Source: Paramarasmius palmivorus
Lineage: Eukaryota > Basidiomycota > Agaricomycetes > Agaricales > Marasmiaceae
DNA: 64,000 bases
Direction of reading: 5' to 3'
NCBI GenBank assembly: GCA_037176845.1
Contig: JAYKXP010000044.1
Span: 364,958 to 428,957, forward strand
Shown: one piece after another, positions 22,851 through 33,900 of the stretch
Layout: each line of letters starts with the position of its first letter
Numbering within the stretch: the stretch's first letter is position 1
Made by a program: the position numbers and the translations under genes
Notes under the pieces: generated by a model
What the model was told of the DNA's origin: nothing
Seen by the model: the letters and a program-made list of their open reading frames with translations, nothing else
Databases searched by the model: none

Positions 22851-25800
22851 CTAATCCAGATTGTCGAAGTATTCTCCGCGGAGGTTGCAATGTTTGACCC
22901 GGCGGAGTCTGGACTCGTTGCAGTTCTTCTTGATGTTCCTGTAGTTGCGAGTGTTGTCGTCGTTGGTGTGATTGGATACCCGTGGTTTCTTTACTGTCCT
23001 GGTGCCTGATGATTGTCCTGCGATAATGTCCTTCTTTCCAGTTCGAATAGCTTCCTGGAATCTGACTCTTCTATGTCCACTTCTAACCGATGTATCTCCG
23101 TTGTTGATCTGCATCTCATCAATCTTCGTAATGATCTCGTTGATTTTCCGATTGATTGTGCCTAAACCTTTTCCATCTAGATCCATCTCGTCGATTCCTT
23201 GGGTGACGTTGTCGATATCAGCTTCGAATTTGGATTTTTGCTCCCCCTCGACGAGTGGGATCTGATTTGGTTCTGGTGTGGTAGGAAGTGATATGAGTGC
23301 TGGCATTTCAGGTGAATCGGCTTCGACTAGGCTTGGGAAGGGATCTCCTGGCTTGTGTTCAATAGCCTCCACTGCATAGATACTGTCTTTCTTTGGTATG
23401 TCCAGAATGCATTCCCATCCTTTGTGGATCCTGATGTTGTCGCCACTGAAAATGACTTCGTAACCGTCCTCGGTAAGTTTACTGATGGATACCAACGTGT
23501 GTCTGAACTTGGGGACGAGTAGACAGTCGGCGAGTACGATGGTGTGCCATTGGAAATTGTTGGTGGTGTATACAGTACAATTGCCCTTCTCGACGGCAAA
23601 TGTGGTTCCTTCAGGTGTGCCGATGGGTCTGTGAGTGATGGACTGGGTGATACTGTTTCGGTAGGGAGTCATGTGGGAGGATGCGGCGCTGTCGAATACA
23701 AATTTTACGACTCCTTCCTCCTCTTCGTACTTCTCCGTAGCCATATTTGCACTATCCCTCTCTTCCTTTGCCTGTGCCCAAATATCATTGTAGGCGGCGG
23801 CGACGTCTACATGTTCCTTCTTGCCTGGCTCTTCGATCAACCACCTGCTAATGACCTTCTCCCCCATAAAGGTACGATTGGCGCTGTTGTAACACAATCG
23901 GCATACCCTATGGTCGATGGTGACGTGCTCGAATCCTTCGTCCAAGAAGTCGCTGACGGTCTGGACTACTCCAATGACGGTTCGATCACTTGTCTTGGGC
24001 GTGTGGCAAGTACCGGCTTCGCAGTTGGGGTCATAGGTCTGATACCCGACGAAATAATCATTAACAAGTTCGCCTTTGAGGGTTCGGTTGACGACTGGGG
24101 GGCATGGCCAAGGTTCGCTTTTGTAGTAGCCTTTCCAGCTGTTCTCGTTGTTGTACATGTCGATGGTAGAAGATGAGGATGAGTTTAGAGATGAGGTTGC
24201 TTTGACAGCGGTAGATGGGATGAGTACTGGTGATGCTGGTTCTCGATATTCCTCTTTGCTTTTATAGGAGTTTTGCTGGCAGTCTTGGAACTGTTCTGCT
24301 TCGTCTTGTTGAGAATCCACTCGATCTTCTCTGCATATGATCGCTTTGGTATCAATTGGTGTCTGCAATTCGACCATTGTGGTCATCGTGGTGTGCATTT
24401 CCATGGCCATGTATGCTGTTTCCTCGGATTTCTCTTCAGTTTCCTTGGTTCCGAATTCTTCATCGTAAAACCATTCTTTCGGTGGATTATACTGTTCCAC
24501 TGCTCGGATTTCCCTGGCTAACCATGTGCCTTCTTCCCATATTTCTTCTTCCATGGCTTTAACAGCACTTTCCTTGGTACTGCTGGCCTTCTCTTTTCCT
24601 TTACGCCATGATTGGCTATCTTTAGCTTGCTTGGACTTCTCTTTGTCCTCGGAATCATCGTCTGATTTCTTGGATTTCGGCTTTGAACGACATCCTGCGG
24701 CGATATGCCCTTTTCCTTGACATCTGAAGCATGTGATTTCCTTGCGATCTCTATTATCTCCGCCCTGTCGATCATTAAATTGTCTCCGGCCTTTTCCTCG
24801 GCTATTGAATCCTCGGCCTCTATTATTGGAATGATCTCGGGAATAATGAACTTTTTCCCGTTCTGGATGTTTCCGTAATGTTTGTCCACTAGCTTCTGCT
24901 CGAATTGCAGCGATGAGTGCATCGACTGTCAATGTCTCCTCGTTCTGTTTACAAACAGTAACAAGTGCAGTGATTGTTGCAGTCAGTGAATTTGGCACTG
25001 AAGCTATGAGGGCGTTTTTGAATTGATCATCCGAAACTTTGATCTTCAATCCTTCCAATTCATTTCTGATCTCGAGTAGATCATCAATGTGCTTGTTGAC
25101 CTTGGAAATGTCAGTACAGGTTGCGGTGTAGAGTTTTCGTTCCAAATGTGCTTCTGTAAAAGGATTCTTCGTGTCGTAGTCCTTCTTTAATCCTTCCCAT
25201 AGTTTATGAGATAATTCTGTTGACTTGTATCTCCTGAATATCGTATCCGGGAGTTTTCCTATAATGGCATTTAACAGATCTGCGTCTGCATCTGCCTCCT
25301 TGTCGTTGTCCTTTTCTGGTTCATTTTCCAGATATTTCTTGTAACCAACTGATCTGGTAGCTCTTTCTACCCTTGTTGACCACATGGACCAATTCGATCC
25401 ATCATGTCTGAGTTCTGGCACTTTATCAAATGCCTTAATCGCTTTAGACGTCATATTGTCTTCTTCTTCGTCTGAATCAAATGATTCTTCCTTTGGTGGT
25501 GGTCTCTTGGGAGATGGTGTTCTCGGTTTGGGTTTGGGACCTATGCTGGGCGATTCTGGTTGATCGTCCTTCTCTTCTTCGGCAGGTGTTCCTTTGTCTT
25601 CGTCAGATACAGGTTTATCAGTATCACCTTCTGATTCCTGTTCTGATTCTCCTTTATCCTGCTCTTGTTCCTTTTCTAGGTCCTGTTCTTCTTTATCGGA
25701 TTCTTCACCAAATCCTAATCCTTGTTCGAACTCTTCACCAAGTTCGATCTCTTTTTCAACAGTTTCTTCCTGTGAAGCTGATGTTCCCGCTGGTGGGAAT

Positions 25801-26324
25801 ACTAATGGTTGTGGTTCTGGTACTGTTGTTCGTAGAACGTTTCCTCGAACTACTGTTTCGTTGTGATCGTCACAATCCCTAAAATTTCCAACTAATAATG
25901 CTTCCTTTGGAGTCCTGACTCGATTTCTTCTGTTTGGACACGGTTGTTCTTCGCAAAGTTCCCACTTCCGTTTGCTGAGATCTAAGTAACAATCTCGTAG
26001 TTCGTCGACGTTGAACTGATGTGGCCAATGAACACAGATTAAATCTGTTCGAAGTGTGGGTTGTGCGGAAGATACTGGTGGCGTGTGCAATCCTCCAACT
26101 GGACTCTGTCTCCTAGAAGGTATACGCGATGGATTCCTCGATGGATGTGATGATATGCTCTGTTGCTGTCCCGATGGACTGCCTGTTCTACTGCCTACTG
26201 GTGTAGGTTGCCTGCTAGGATTCCTGCTAGGGTTCCTAGATCCTCGTAATATTTGTTCTGGGTCGAACGTTCCTGATACTGGGGTACCGCTTCTGGATTG
26301 ATAACGGCTACCTCTATCGGACAT
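22851..26324 (-). CDS. gag: Copia-type Gag with zinc knuckle and protease, no pol
   Basis: Encodes 1157 residues without internal stops. The N-terminus is Ser/Arg/Pro-rich with SRNPSR repeats, followed by an acidic E/D/K-rich region. A gag core follows (LRHDGSNWSMWSTRVERATR ... LWEGLKKDYDT), as in Copia UBN2-type gag. A CCHC knuckle CFRCQGKGHIAAGC lies after a basic RGRGFNSRGKGRRQF stretch. A retropepsin-like FDSAASSHMTPYRNS segment (DSA rather than the usual DSG) lies near residue 885. The protein ends in a basic tail, where an autonomous element would continue into integrase and RT. The start ATG is 168 bases inside the primer site. An intact long frame without pol suggests selection, or a very young copy of a gag-only family. 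Confidence 0.88.
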   Translation of the reverse strand: MSDRGSRYQSRSGTPVSGTFDPEQILRGSRNPSRNPSRQPTPVGSRTGSPSGQQQSISSHPSRNPSRIPSRRQSPVGGLHTPPVSSAQPTLRTDLICVHWPHQFNVDELRDCYLDLSKRKWELCEEQPCPNRRNRVRTPKEALLVGNFRDCDDHNETVVRGNVLRTTVPEPQPLVFPPAGTSASQEETVEKEIELGEEFEQGLGFGEESDKEEQDLEKEQEQDKGESEQESEGDTDKPVSDEDKGTPAEEEKDDQPESPSIGPKPKPRTPSPKRPPPKEESFDSDEEEDNMTSKAIKAFDKVPELRHDGSNWSMWSTRVERATRSVGYKKYLENEPEKDNDKEADADADLLNAIIGKLPDTIFRRYKSTELSHKLWEGLKKDYDTKNPFTEAHLERKLYTATCTDISKVNKHIDDLLEIRNELEGLKIKVSDDQFKNALIASVPNSLTATITALVTVCKQNEETLTVDALIAAIRAEASGQTLRKHPEREKVHYSRDHSNNRGRGFNSRGKGRRQFNDRQGGDNRDRKEITCFRCQGKGHIAAGCRSKPKSKKSDDDSEDKEKSKQAKDSQSWRKGKEKASSTKESAVKAMEEEIWEEGTWLAREIRAVEQYNPPKEWFYDEEFGTKETEEKSEETAYMAMEMHTTMTTMVELQTPIDTKAIICREDRVDSQQDEAEQFQDCQQNSYKSKEEYREPASPVLIPSTAVKATSSLNSSSSSTIDMYNNENSWKGYYKSEPWPCPPVVNRTLKGELVNDYFVGYQTYDPNCEAGTCHTPKTSDRTVIGVVQTVSDFLDEGFEHVTIDHRVCRLCYNSANRTFMGEKVISRWLIEEPGKKEHVDVAAAYNDIWAQAKEERDSANMATEKYEEEEGVVKFVFDSAASSHMTPYRNSITQSITHRPIGTPEGTTFAVEKGNCTVYTTNNFQWHTIVLADCLLVPKFRHTLVSISKLTEDGYEVIFSGDNIRIHKGWECILDIPKKDSIYAVEAIEHKPGDPFPSLVEADSPEMPALISLPTTPEPNQIPLVEGEQKSKFEADIDNVTQGIDEMDLDGKGLGTINRKINEIITKIDEMQINNGDTSVRSGHRRVRFQEAIRTGKKDIIAGQSSGTRTVKKPRVSNHTNDDNTRNYRNIKKNCNESRLRRVKHCNLRGEYFDNLD

Positions 26325-26491
26325 ACACTAGTCCAATAGTCCTTTGCTTTGGGTAGGGGATATTCCGGCGTCCCTGCTCGCCAATCGATATACAATCTTG
26401 GTTCTTGTTCCTTGGGGATATTACGGCGTCCCAAACTCGCCACTATACCAATATGAAATCGGTATTACTCTGGTTCGGCTAAGGTTTATAG

Positions 26492-26508
26492 ACCGGGGCC
26501 CATAACCT
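26492..26508 (-). promoter_or_regulatory. tRNA primer-binding site of Copia-1
   Basis: On the minus strand GGTTATGGGCCCCGGTC directly follows the 5' LTR. GGTTATGGGCCC complements the anticodon-loop region of initiator tRNA-Met, the half-tRNA primer known for Copia elements. The second Copia carries the same site. Confidence 0.85.
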
Positions 26509-26813
26509 GTCAGAGTTTTAGATTGAACTCTGTTAGCAGCGATAGCGCAGGTAAGCGCGAATAAACGATAGCAGATGACCAGAGGAGTTGAGATAACACA
26601 AGATGATTATTGTAGGGTTTTCTGTCTAGGTTTTATACATGAGTGAGGATGAAAGATAAACCTAAAAGTACAAGTATAGACGCGATAGAAATAATTGTGG
26701 CTTTGTGTGGCTTTCTGTAAGAAAGTGGGTTAGACAAAACGATACGAGCGGGTCAAGAGATATTCTAAGATGTGGCATGCATATGTAAATATAAACGTTC
26801 TATATTTCCAACA
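26509..26813 (-). repeat. 5' LTR of Copia-1
   Basis: Complete 305-base LTR, TGT...ACA ends. It supplies the reference for the split 3' LTR and for the exact site of the nested transposon. Confidence 0.92.
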
Positions 26814-26896
26814 AGGTCATCCACCAGAAAGTCGATGCACCTGTAAATCAGTTCCGGAGGTAACGTGGAAGACGACGAGGTCGAGTTGTGCGACAT
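26814..26896 (-). pseudogene. F-box-like gene, 5' exon fragment
   Basis: Starts ATG at 26896 on the minus strand and encodes a Ser-rich lead followed by TLPPELIYRCIDFLVDD, an F-box-like helix start (LPPEL). It is cut off by the 5' LTR. Together with 18878-19943 it forms one gene. Confidence 0.8.
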
Positions 26897-27233
26897 GCTG
26901 ACAGCAAACTGCAGCTGGGAGATAATTTGTGTGAAGATAGACACATTCCCGACTCCTTTTAAGCAGTGGTCAAAGAATAAGAGTCACCTCGACTCCGTCA
27001 TAGCTATTCACGTGAGAAACAGGCCGACTCGCCGAACATTCAACACGTGTTATCGGCATGGTAACGTAGTTCCACTTCGTCTATGCCTGTCATATCCTTG
27101 ATGCAAGGCAGAATACCCATCCTGTCGGCTCCCGGCAGGAATTACTGAAGGCGCTCGTTATACTATATGGACTCTGTCACGGTTCCCACCACAGCTTCGG
27201 CGTCATCCCAATCTAGTATCTCAGAGAAGATCT
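26897..27233. promoter_or_regulatory. Shared intergenic region of two divergent F-box-like genes
   Basis: 337 bases separate the two divergent start codons, so both promoters must lie here or overlap. I see no clear TATA box. The left gene's promoter is intact although its coding region is split. Confidence 0.45.
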
Positions 27234-28375
27234 ATGAACTATCCTCTCTCGCACAAACGTCCTCCTGGCATTCGATTGCCCGCAGAGCTAATCCTGGAGA
27301 TTCTGGAACACTACATGGGAGGTCGTGGCCGTACAAGTGTCGTCGTGGCCTTGTTAATTCATCCGTCCATCACTGCGAGGTGTGTTGACAAACCTTACGA
27401 GTGAAGGAAGAAGCTAACACTCTTCGTAGGTTGTATCCACTAACGTATCGCCACATTCGGATACGCAAACATTCTGCTCTAAGATCACTACATGGAGCAC
27501 TTCAACACAATCCGACACTTTCACGCTACATCCGCGACCTGGAGTTCCGGTTTTTACCCTTTAATCCCCACAATACAGATCCCGAAAGCGGCAAAGACTG
27601 GATAGCGTTGTATCATGACTCCATCATGTACCAAATACAGGTGTTGTCCACCATTGCGCCTCACATTCAAAAGCTTGTGCTTCGCATGGACGAGCTTCAT
27701 CCAGCCGTGCTACATTGTATTCAGACCACAGCCTTTCCGAACCTCATATTTTTGCATTGCAGCTATTTCCTACTTCTCAATGCCGAAAACACCATACGAC
27801 TTCACTCGGAAATCCAGCAGGACTTCCACACAAGCTTTCACCCAGGAAACGTACTGCTCGGACCTCGGTTACACCTGGAAACGGTGACGGACTCGTGGAC
27901 ATTCCTCGTTCGACTCCATATGACCATCGACACCGACGAGGTGCTTTCCAGCAATCCCCTTTTGGCTCGTCTACCCCCAATGGACAGGCTTCGGCAACTT
28001 AGCATATCGTTTCACGGAGAAGGGGCTGCGTTCTACTTGGATTATCTAGAGAAATTCAATGTACCAGCAAATCTACAAGGGATGATTGTATTGATGCGCC
28101 TTCACTGGAGTCCATCGAACACATTCCAGATCCCGTTTCCCTCTCTTTCACAACGCCTACATCCGACACTCATATTCGGGAGCAGGACTGTACCATTTTT
28201 CAACCGACCCAATTACCGTGATCCACCATCTGTGACGCACCTGTCCACACGGGTGTTTTCCTATGGACCAGGAACGTCATGGGATCGATTATGGGTCATT
28301 GCATTGCGTTTGATTGAACTCAACAAGGCATCGGGTCAGGCATTCAAGTGCAGAGGAGCTATTAGTGGTACATAA
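27234..28375 (+). CDS. F-box-like protein
   Basis: Exon 1 is 27234-27379, the intron is 27380-27429 (50 bases, GTGTGT...CGTAG) and exon 2 is 27430-28375. The total is 1092 bases, 363 residues. The start ATG gives MNYPLSHKRPPG, then the F-box-like RLPAELILEILEHYMGG and ALLIHPSITAR. After the intron comes LYPLTYRHIRI, equivalent to LYPRLYNAVVL in the left neighbour, followed by leucine-rich stretches. F-box proteins recruit substrates to SCF ubiquitin ligases; the C-terminal part would bind the target. It has the same length and intron position as the neighbour, so the two are likely paralogues. Confidence 0.75.
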
Positions 28376-28684
28376 ATCTGTCGGCCATACCGGGGAATTA
28401 CAAATGTCGAGTCAAAGCAGTGCTTGTGCCACACTCTCGTCAAGCGTATTACTGCTTGAAATCGACACTGCCATGAATGACTGTTATCCCTTACGTGCTT
28501 CCGCCTTCCTATACAAAGGCAGACGCCCCGTGGCCGTCATTTTTATCTCTTTTCAAATTTAAAACCCAGTACACGGCTGCAGCTCGCGATCGATCACAGG
28601 TCGAAGCCGTTGATTATCCAATTCGCAGACCCAGGCCGATTTGGGACTTCAACATAAAAGGATAGCAACAAGTCGTATCAATTA
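28376..28684. other. Intergenic spacer
   Basis: About 309 bases between two plus-strand genes. It holds a possible 3' UTR of the F-box-like gene and the upstream region of the next gene. No feature is recognised. Confidence 0.4.
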
Positions 28685-29724
28685 ATGGCCATGGTTCCCG
28701 ATCTCTCTGTGTACGACGCGACTCGTCTCGTTTTCGCTCTGAAAGGAACGTGCCTCCCGGGTTTTCCACAACCCGAGGTCGGTAAAATCGACTGGGAAAG
28801 CCCCTTTCACATCGACCTCTGCCATCACTACGATGTACAAGGGTATCCTCGTTCGATCGAGATGATTACTTTGCTTAATCACGACCCTCTCATGGGAACA
28901 AGACCGCCCATTCAACTTCTAGCCCTGACGGACACGGTATGGCGCGTAGGACAAGAAAGGTCCAGCGTTGATCAGGTAAGAAGTCAATCAGGGGCGTTCT
29001 CTCCAATGCTAACCTCTCGTAGGTATTGCCTTTCGTTGAAAGCATTTTGCAAGTCAATATTTGCTGTCCCGATGGGGACGTCAACACAAAGCCGCTCTCG
29101 TACACATTCAACTACGACTTCACTAAAATCTACGAAGAACAGAAGGAGTCTCTGGACAAATTGCGGGGGAGACTCGAAACTGTTCCAGACTTGGTCAGTT
29201 GTTCGCACAGGTCAAGAAATAGCTAAGACAGGCGATGTTGATAGCCGTCCCCTTCACTGGTGACGTTCCCACATGGAGGCAGTCGTATCACATCGTTTAT
29301 GACAAGTCGAACACGCGTAAGTCTGTCCATTGATGTCGCCAACCTCTAAGCTGATCCATCGCAAGGTCTGTTATCAGGGACACTTGTATCCGTTGTGTGC
29401 TATTCAACCCAGGTGTCTCTTCCTGGCAACTGTTCGGTTCTTCCGAGTCGCCGTATGTGGCATGGAAAATGGGATCCCGACTTCGCAATCGGTAAGATTC
29501 CCCAACGTTTAGCTGGTACTCCGATGTTGAACGATTACGAATAACAGATTATGTTTGTTGAGCTAGACGAAGTAAACCTCATGTTCCCGCAAGGCGGCTT
29601 GGATATCATCTTTCGATTCCCAAAACCTTCAGTGGGTCAGGCTCAGCTGGTCGGGATGCAAGAGCTGGAGGATATCGAGTCCCAGATCGCTGAAGAGACT
29701 TCCCAGAACGAGCAGGTGAACTAA
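28685..29724 (+). CDS. Uncharacterised multi-exon gene
   Basis: Exon 1 is 28685-28975 (97 codons, with GTCLPGFPQPEVGKIDWE). The intron 28976-29022 leads to exon 2 at 29023-29193 (LPFVESILQVN...YEEQKESLDKLRGRLE). A 38-base intron (29194-29231) leads to exon 3 at 29232-29316 (AVPFTGDVPTWRQSYHIVYD). The intron 29317-29377 leads to exon 4 at 29378-29491 (RRMWHGKWDPDFAI). Exon 5 from 29548 reads well as FVELDEVNLMFPQGG and an acidic tail to a stop at 29722, but only if one base is lost at the exon 4/5 junction; otherwise the frame ends at once. That could be a frameshift or an unrecognised junction. I do not recognise a domain. The conserved-looking short introns argue that it is a real host gene. 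Confidence 0.5.
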
Positions 29725-30155
29725 AAACCGCGATACTGTAAAGAGTGTACGATATTGAAGACAGTTATCTTGTACAAACCCAATGAAAATGAAGGCTTTT
29801 TTCGCAGTTCTATTCGTCAGGGCGTGTACTCCTCAGCTTGGTAAGGCAAACATTCATCATCAAAGCAACGAGTTACAACGATACACACGTTAATAATAAT
29901 ACAGTGTCAATTTAGCAACCGATCTGTCAGTCTACCACGTCGAGGATTTCCACGCAAAGTACCTCAATCACCACCTTCTGCAAAAGTTGAGAGTCTGCTG
30001 CTCAGAGAAAGGGCAAAGGGACGACTGACAAAGTAGAGAACATCGTAAATACTATATTGCACGCGATGAAACTTGACCCTTAAGACGACGTCCATGCCTT
30101 GCTTGATAGACGTAGAAGGGACTTGAAGACCTTCCCAGACAACCTAGCAAAGCGA
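29725..30155. other. Spacer between convergent genes
   Basis: Region between the 3' ends of the plus-strand gene at 28.7 kb and the minus-strand gene at 30.2 kb. No frame or repeat is recognised. Confidence 0.4.
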
Positions 30156-30768
30156 TCAGCGTCTCTCCTGCATTTGTAACCGAAAGACGCGCACCGTCGT
30201 TTTCGTGGTGAAGTAGCCTTCGATGGAATGCCCTGCGCCCTGATCGTGAACAACATGGGAATACATCTCAACGTTACGTTCAACATAATGAGTTTTTGAC
30301 TCGGGAGATCCCTCACCTTTGTTCCAGACATATCCATATAGATTGAAAGCTCCGATAACACACTGCATTGTTTAGCGAAGAGTCTGACGCAGTCTTTAAA
30401 GATGGAATCGGGGTTTCCGTTATCAGCTTCGATGTCGGGGAGCTGGATGGAGATTTCCTCAACAGTAACGCATCCGGGTATCTGTTGGAGGCAAAGTGGG
30501 TGAGAAAGAATGGTGAGTAGGGAAGATAACAGCGCACCATCTCGTCAAAGTCTTGGACAGAGTTGAGCCTCGAAACACGTCCGAGCAGATCACGTTCAAA
30601 GGGCAAACCCGTTCTTTGAACGACGATGTCATGGTTCATTTTCATGGGCCCGATAGCAAGCGAAGATCCTTTGATAATGGTAAGGTCCCAACTGGGTACG
30701 CAACGAGCAATGCTTGATGAGCCAGCGTATGTCAGGCGTTGAGTCGCGGTAGTGAGTTGTTGATTCAT
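30156..30768 (-). CDS. Uncharacterised three-exon gene
   Basis: Minus strand, start ATG 30768. Exon 1 is 30768-30538, ending SVQDFDEM. The intron is 30482-30537 (GTGCGC...CAACAG). Exon 2 is 30481-30317 (TVEEISIQLPDIEAD...LSELSIYMDMSGTK). The intron is 30240-30316. Exon 3 is 30239-30156 (GHSIEGYFTTKTTVRVFRLQ). All junctions keep frame, giving a protein of about 159 residues. No domain is recognised. The start lies ~160 bases past the Helitron helicase stop on the same strand. The exon ends and protein-like composition support a host gene or a gene captured by the adjacent Helitron; its 3' border is unknown. Confidence 0.6.
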
Positions 30769-30926
30769 AGCGGGCTGGCAGGTCTACTCCGAGAACTTCG
30801 AGTCAATAGAGAAATAACATAGGAGGAGTCGACGTCGTGCACGTTAAGTAGAATCGGTGGAAGGCGGCACAGTCACAGCCGAAATCACTGGTCAATCGAG
30901 AAGAGTAAGAAAGGAAGGCAATGCGT

Positions 30927-33900
30927 TCAGGTGACGTCGCTTACCTGGATCCTCGGGCGCTTCGCTCGTGGCAGTGCGATTGTCGATGGTCCTCTCTTTT
31001 TGGCAGTTTCCGGAGGTGCGGGAAGATCCGGTGTAGGCACGTGTGGAATCCTTGAGGTGACAGAAAACAAAGAGTCGGCTTGATCTTGGAGCACGAATAA
31101 CCTGTCCACTACCCTGTCATCTGTATCCTCCGTCGTGAAGAATTTATCGCATTTTGATGTCACTCCAAAGCGTTTTCGACACCCCATCGTCTTTAGCTCC
31201 TGCTTCACATTCTCGACTTCATCAACACCCCCATAGCCGATGATCGTACAAAGTCGGAGATAGTCCATTCGATAGAACTCTTTCCTCGAATCCTCGCTCA
31301 TACGAAAACAGATTTTACTGAAATCAAAAGGACGAAGTATCAGCAATCCCTCAAGCGATGTCACCCTGGAGACCATAACGTATGGCGCTTCCGGGTCATG
31401 ACACCCCTGGATATCTATAACTGCGCTTTTGAGAGTCTGACCCTGGGCTTTGTGGGCAGTCATGCACCATGCAGGGAAGAGCGGAACCTGTACACGTGAA
31501 AAGGTGTTTTGTCCTTTGGTAATCGAATCGTGTATTCTGAACAACACTTTATCTTGCAGGACCGCGACTTCACCAGGAGCAAGATCGGGTAAAGAGATTG
31601 ACACGTCCTGGCACTCAACAACACAAGATTGGAGGATTCTGAGCCCGTCTTGGTCCTCACTATATCTGATCTGTTTTAGAATGCCCGTGCTACCATTCAC
31701 GATACCCGCTCCGACATCGAAGTTGTACCCAATAAGCACAGGCATTCCCAGAACTAAAGGTAAACGTCCGGCTCTCTGTCCAGTCTTTCCTGAATCCAAA
31801 TCCAACAGATACTTCTTGAGCACATCATTAGTTACCGGCTTTCCGTTCCAATAATCCTTCGCATGATAGAAATGTAGTTCTCTGCCCGTATCTCTCGCAA
31901 ACTTCCGGGCAGCTTCTTCGTTGAACCGATCTTTAACTGCGTTGTCTGAGACTATCATTGGCGCAGTTCCCCATTCACGACAACTCCAGTCTGGGTTCGC
32001 ATTTGTCAACAGTCTACTGTTTAACAAGGCATAATCTTCCATCGTGCAGTTCCCGAATCGTAGACGCTTCAATAAATCCAAAAACCTCGTATTTTCGGGT
32101 CCTTGTTGCCGCTTATTCTCGGTCAAGATGACAACTGTATCTACGGTGAGCCACAGCAGTTTCCCGTGTATCTCTTCTTGGCCCCTAGTCGTCGCTCGTC
32201 TTGCTTTATTAACATGTGCAAATAGTCTTGTTTCACCGACAGGTCTCAGCTGAGCAAAATCGCCCGCAAATATGACGTTAATGCCCCCGAAGTTGACTTG
32301 CTGTTGTTTTGCTGCGGCGAGGGACTCACTTATCTTGAGTAGTAATCTGCAGCTCACCATGGAAACCTCGTCTATGAAAAGATAGTCTACTCCTTGCCAC
32401 ATCGCAATCAGCTCGCTCCTAACCTTTTGTGACATTTCTGAGCCCCTCTTCTTTTGGCTAAGCAGCAGGGCAGAATGCAAAGTCATCCCAGATATGTTTT
32501 TGGCGGCGACACCAGTATAAGAGGCTAATTGAAACCGGCGAGACTGTTTGCGACGATCAAAGAAGACCTTCAAAGCTTGTATCACTCGAGATTTACCGGT
32601 ACCTCCTGGACCACCCAGAAACATACGGAGAGGAGCCGGATCTTTTCTCATGCTATGCTCAGCTACTATTCGAAAGGCACGTGCTTGTTCTTGGTTCAGA
32701 GTATACTCTTCGATTATGCTGTCTATGCAATTTTCCTGCTCTTCAAAATCTCTGTCGCCTCCACACAAAGCGGGCGCCAATGGGACTTGAGAACCAGCAG
32801 GAACTTCACTAGATATTCTGCTGTCGTACTCTGCTATATGTGCCGTCGTAATCTCGCGTTCTCGGATCGAATTCTCGTAGTTTGATCTCTTGACAGGTGG
32901 CTGACCGATCGTTTTCTTGTGTCTTGCGCGAGATTCCTCGTAAAACTGTTGACATCTTTGTTCCCAGGTATTGTTCGTGGAATACTCGCATTTCATACTC
33001 CCCCGAACAGGATAATGGGAACAGGCCTCGTCGTGTGCAACGGCGGCAGTGAACATGCCGCTGGCGTTAGCGTGACGCAAGCAGCGATGTAGTCCTTCTG
33101 AGGTACGAGCTCTTTTCCATGTCTTTGTACCATCCATTGCCATGAGGTTTCTGAGTACCTCAGTCTCGTCTTGGTGCCTACATAAGGAGAACTCCGCAGC
33201 TTTCCTTGGCTCATGCTGATATAGGTTGTCGTCGTCTGCGTGAACTGGTATTCTCAGTCTTCTTTTGGTGAAATGATCGTCCCTGCTGTCCTTGCATTCG
33301 TGGAGAATTTGCATATTATCCATTACTTTCTCGGTGACTGCCGAACATTCTCCTTTGAATGACTCGAATGCAGCAGACCAGCTCTGGCCCTCGTCTCGTA
33401 AGTCGAATGCAGTTCTCCACGGCCGAAACAGCATTAACATTGTTCTGCAATACTTTTCATAGATTTCAACTTTATCACGACGAGGAACGCTGGGCCCGAT
33501 CAGCACGGGTACCCGACGATTCTTGGGGTTCACGACTTGGATATTGTGCGTCCTTTCTTGAGGATGATCAGACATAAAATCAATCCTCGGTCGTTTCCTC
33601 CCAGTTGCATTCAGAAGATCCAACAAGCCGGTTTCCTCTGTGCCGTCATGAACACACAGCTGCTGAGGCGAGTCGTGGTCTATATTCTGTTGCAAGAAAT
33701 TCTCGACGTTGTTTTCATTTTCGCCTTCGTCTTCTTCTTGGTAACGTTCCCGTGAACATCCGCTATTGATTTGCAGCTTAACTGTTCAAGCAGTAAATTC
33801 CCAAAGGTTCATATCACGTAGTGCAGGGCCTCTGAAGATATAATCATCAACTGAAGTGGCTTTTTCTCGTAACTGGCCGTCTTTGTCCATCTCTATATTG

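Larger units (their letters stand above)
19944..26813 (-). mobile_element. Copia-type LTR element with gag-protease only
   Basis: Flanked by a 5-base target duplication AGGTC (19939-19943 and 26814-26818). The 5' LTR is on the right (26509-26813, 305 bases). The 3' LTR is on the left, split into 19944-19991 and 22542-22806 by a nested transposon. LTR ends are TGTTGG...CTGACA on the minus strand. Where they can be compared the LTRs look identical, implying a very recent insertion. Next to the 5' LTR lies a primer site reading GGTTATGGGCCCCGGTC on the minus strand, and a purine tract (GAGGGGGAG) abuts the 3' LTR. Integrase, reverse transcriptase and RNase H are all absent, so it needs an autonomous partner. 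Confidence 0.92.

Noticed and set aside
25481..25882. Plus-strand frames rich in Leu/Val/Ser opposite the Copia-1 gag
   Set aside because: Antisense shadows of a low-complexity acidic coding region.
33696..33785. An intron between the two Helitron-1 frames
   Set aside because: The sequence between them is open and in the same frame apart from one TGA, so a point nonsense change is simpler.
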